Program-made: the position numbers and the translations under genes
Notes under the pieces: generated by a model
Database searches by the model: none
Seen by the model: only the letters and a program-made list of their open reading frames with translations
Told to the model about the DNA's origin: nothing
Part shown: positions 4,616-5,411 of the stretch, piece by piece
Position numbering within the stretch: position 1 is the stretch's first letter
How the letters are laid out: every line of letters starts with the position of its first letter
Assembly (NCBI GenBank): GCA_948919095.1
Contig: CAQYCU010000027.1
Span: 12,802 to 18,212 of the forward strand
Direction: 5' to 3'
DNA: 5,411 bases
From: an uncultured Clostridia bacterium
GTDB lineage: Bacteria; Bacillota; Clostridia; TANB77; CAG-508

Positions 4616-5216
4616 AAGAAAGATATTTTTCAAAGTATATATCATAATTCTCATCTTTTAGTAGTTCTTGATAGATATGTATTTTTTCTAATATATCATT
4701 AATATTAATATTTTCATTATTAACATATGCAATTGATAACTCATTTACAATCTCTTTATAAATTTTTTCTAGTGATAATATCTCTTTAATTAAATCAGTA
4801 TCATTTTTTAATAGTAGCTTTATTTTACCAGCTTCTAAAATAATTTTATCCCTTTCAGATACCATATCATAAATCATTTTATCAGTTTTTTCATCTTTTT
4901 TAAATAAAGCTTTCAAACCTTTGTCTGATACAGGAATTTTGGATATTGCATTAACAAATTCTATATAAGCATTTAAAATTACATCATATGCTTTAACTTT
5001 TATCTCATTATTATATATATCCTTTTGCAATTTCTCATTATTTTTAGCTATCTCTTTTTGTAATTCTTCATTTCTTTTAAATATTATATGATTTTGCCAT
5101 AATACAATAATTGATATAATTATTGGTACTACTGCACTTAAAATAGTTATCCAATTAGGTATCTGATTACTCTCATACAAACTCACAAATTTTTCTAATA
5201 TACTTACTATTTCCAT
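4599..5216 (-). CDS. Membrane-anchored coiled-coil protein of unknown function
   Basis: The 205-aa product begins with a short amphipathic segment. One transmembrane helix follows (about 22-40, WITILSAVVPIIISIIVLW), then a charged heptad-like stretch (about 44-75, with NEELQKEIAKNNEKLQKDI) that should form a coiled coil. The rest, to residue 205, is predicted mostly helical, Lys/Glu/Ile-rich, and without motifs I recognise. The likely arrangement is one membrane pass with a large cytoplasmic helical domain. The ATG at 5216 has AAGGA 7 nt upstream. It starts 25 bp after the stop codon of the zinc-finger gene, with no promoter visible in between, so the two are probably co-transcribed. I do not recognise the family. 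Small membrane coiled-coil proteins of this shape occur in accessory and phage regions, but nothing here proves that origin. Confidence 0.8.
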   Translation of the reverse strand: MEIVSILEKFVSLYESNQIPNWITILSAVVPIIISIIVLWQNHIIFKRNEELQKEIAKNNEKLQKDIYNNEIKVKAYDVILNAYIEFVNAISKIPVSDKGLKALFKKDEKTDKMIYDMVSERDKIILEAGKIKLLLKNDTDLIKEILSLEKIYKEIVNELSIAYVNNENININDILEKIHIYQELLKDENYDIYFEKYLSFEEMK

Positions 5217-5241
5217 ACTTCATTCCTTATCCTTTATCAAT

Positions 5242-5411
5242 CTAATCAACTTTCTTAGTATATTTACATTTAGGATAATTACAGCAACCATAAAATTCGC
5301 CGTATTTTCCTGTACATTTGATTAACGTAGAACCACATTTGGAGCAACAATTATCTTTATTTATTGATTTATTATTTTTTATTTCTTTAATATATTTTAT
5401 ATGTTCTTTTC
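5242..5411 (-). CDS. C-terminus of a protein with a topoisomerase-type C4 zinc finger (partial)
   Basis: The minus-strand frame is open from the right edge (first full codon at 5409) to TAG at 5244-5242, giving 55 residues. Residues 21-50 form a zf-C4_Topoisom finger: CCSKCGSTLIKCTG, then KYGEFYGCCNYPKCKYT. The paired CxxC and the KYG-F-GC-YPKCKYT pattern are diagnostic. The same finger ends DNA topoisomerase I and also many NERD-domain nuclease-like or Mrr-like proteins. The preceding HIKYIKEIKNNKSIN resembles the end of the latter, so I favour a small NERD/zinc-finger protein over topoisomerase I, but the N-terminus is outside the window. It is probably the first gene of an operon with the coiled-coil protein. 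Confidence 0.75.
   Translation of the reverse strand, partial: KEHIKYIKEIKNNKSINKDNCCSKCGSTLIKCTGKYGEFYGCCNYPKCKYTKKVD

Overview
The window is very AT-rich. Its genes are tightly packed and switch strand often, Shine-Dalgarno sites are strong (GGAGG, GAGGAG, GAAAGGAG), and one surface protein carries a sortase-type IPQTG tail. Together these point to a low-GC Firmicute, most likely an uncultured gut-type clostridium. This is inferred from composition and motifs; the species cannot be named from the sequence.

Layout. At the left edge (1-97) is a back-to-back promoter region. To its right is rnhA (RNase HI, + strand). To its left, off the window, is an unseen minus-strand gene of which only the Shine-Dalgarno and perhaps a GTG start are visible. 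Between rnhA and the next gene lies a remnant of a V8-like (S1B) serine protease that keeps only the block around the catalytic His. A Lys/Thr/Ala-rich, histone-H1-like protein with a C-terminal membrane segment follows on the minus strand. A divergent guanylate-kinase-like P-loop protein (+) then converges on a sortase-anchored surface protein (-), and the two share a clear bidirectional terminator. Further right on the minus strand are an HD-domain phosphohydrolase, a 272-bp gene-free stretch with four consecutive hairpins, a membrane-anchored coiled-coil protein of unknown function, and the C-terminus of a protein ending in a topoisomerase-type C4 zinc finger.

Regulation. Six promoters can be read directly. 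All have exactly 17 bp between the -35 and -10 boxes and all have TGA immediately before the -10 (extended -10), so the window has an unusually uniform promoter grammar. At the left edge two of these promoters share one palindromic -10, TGATATAATATCA, and fire in opposite directions.

The genes do not form one pathway. The only likely co-transcribed pair is the zinc-finger protein and the membrane coiled-coil protein at the right end, 25 bp apart. The least explained part is 4327-4598. It holds a near-perfect 21-bp hairpin that is not a terminator, and a candidate minus-strand small RNA of about 160 nt with its own promoter, two stems and a U-tract terminator.
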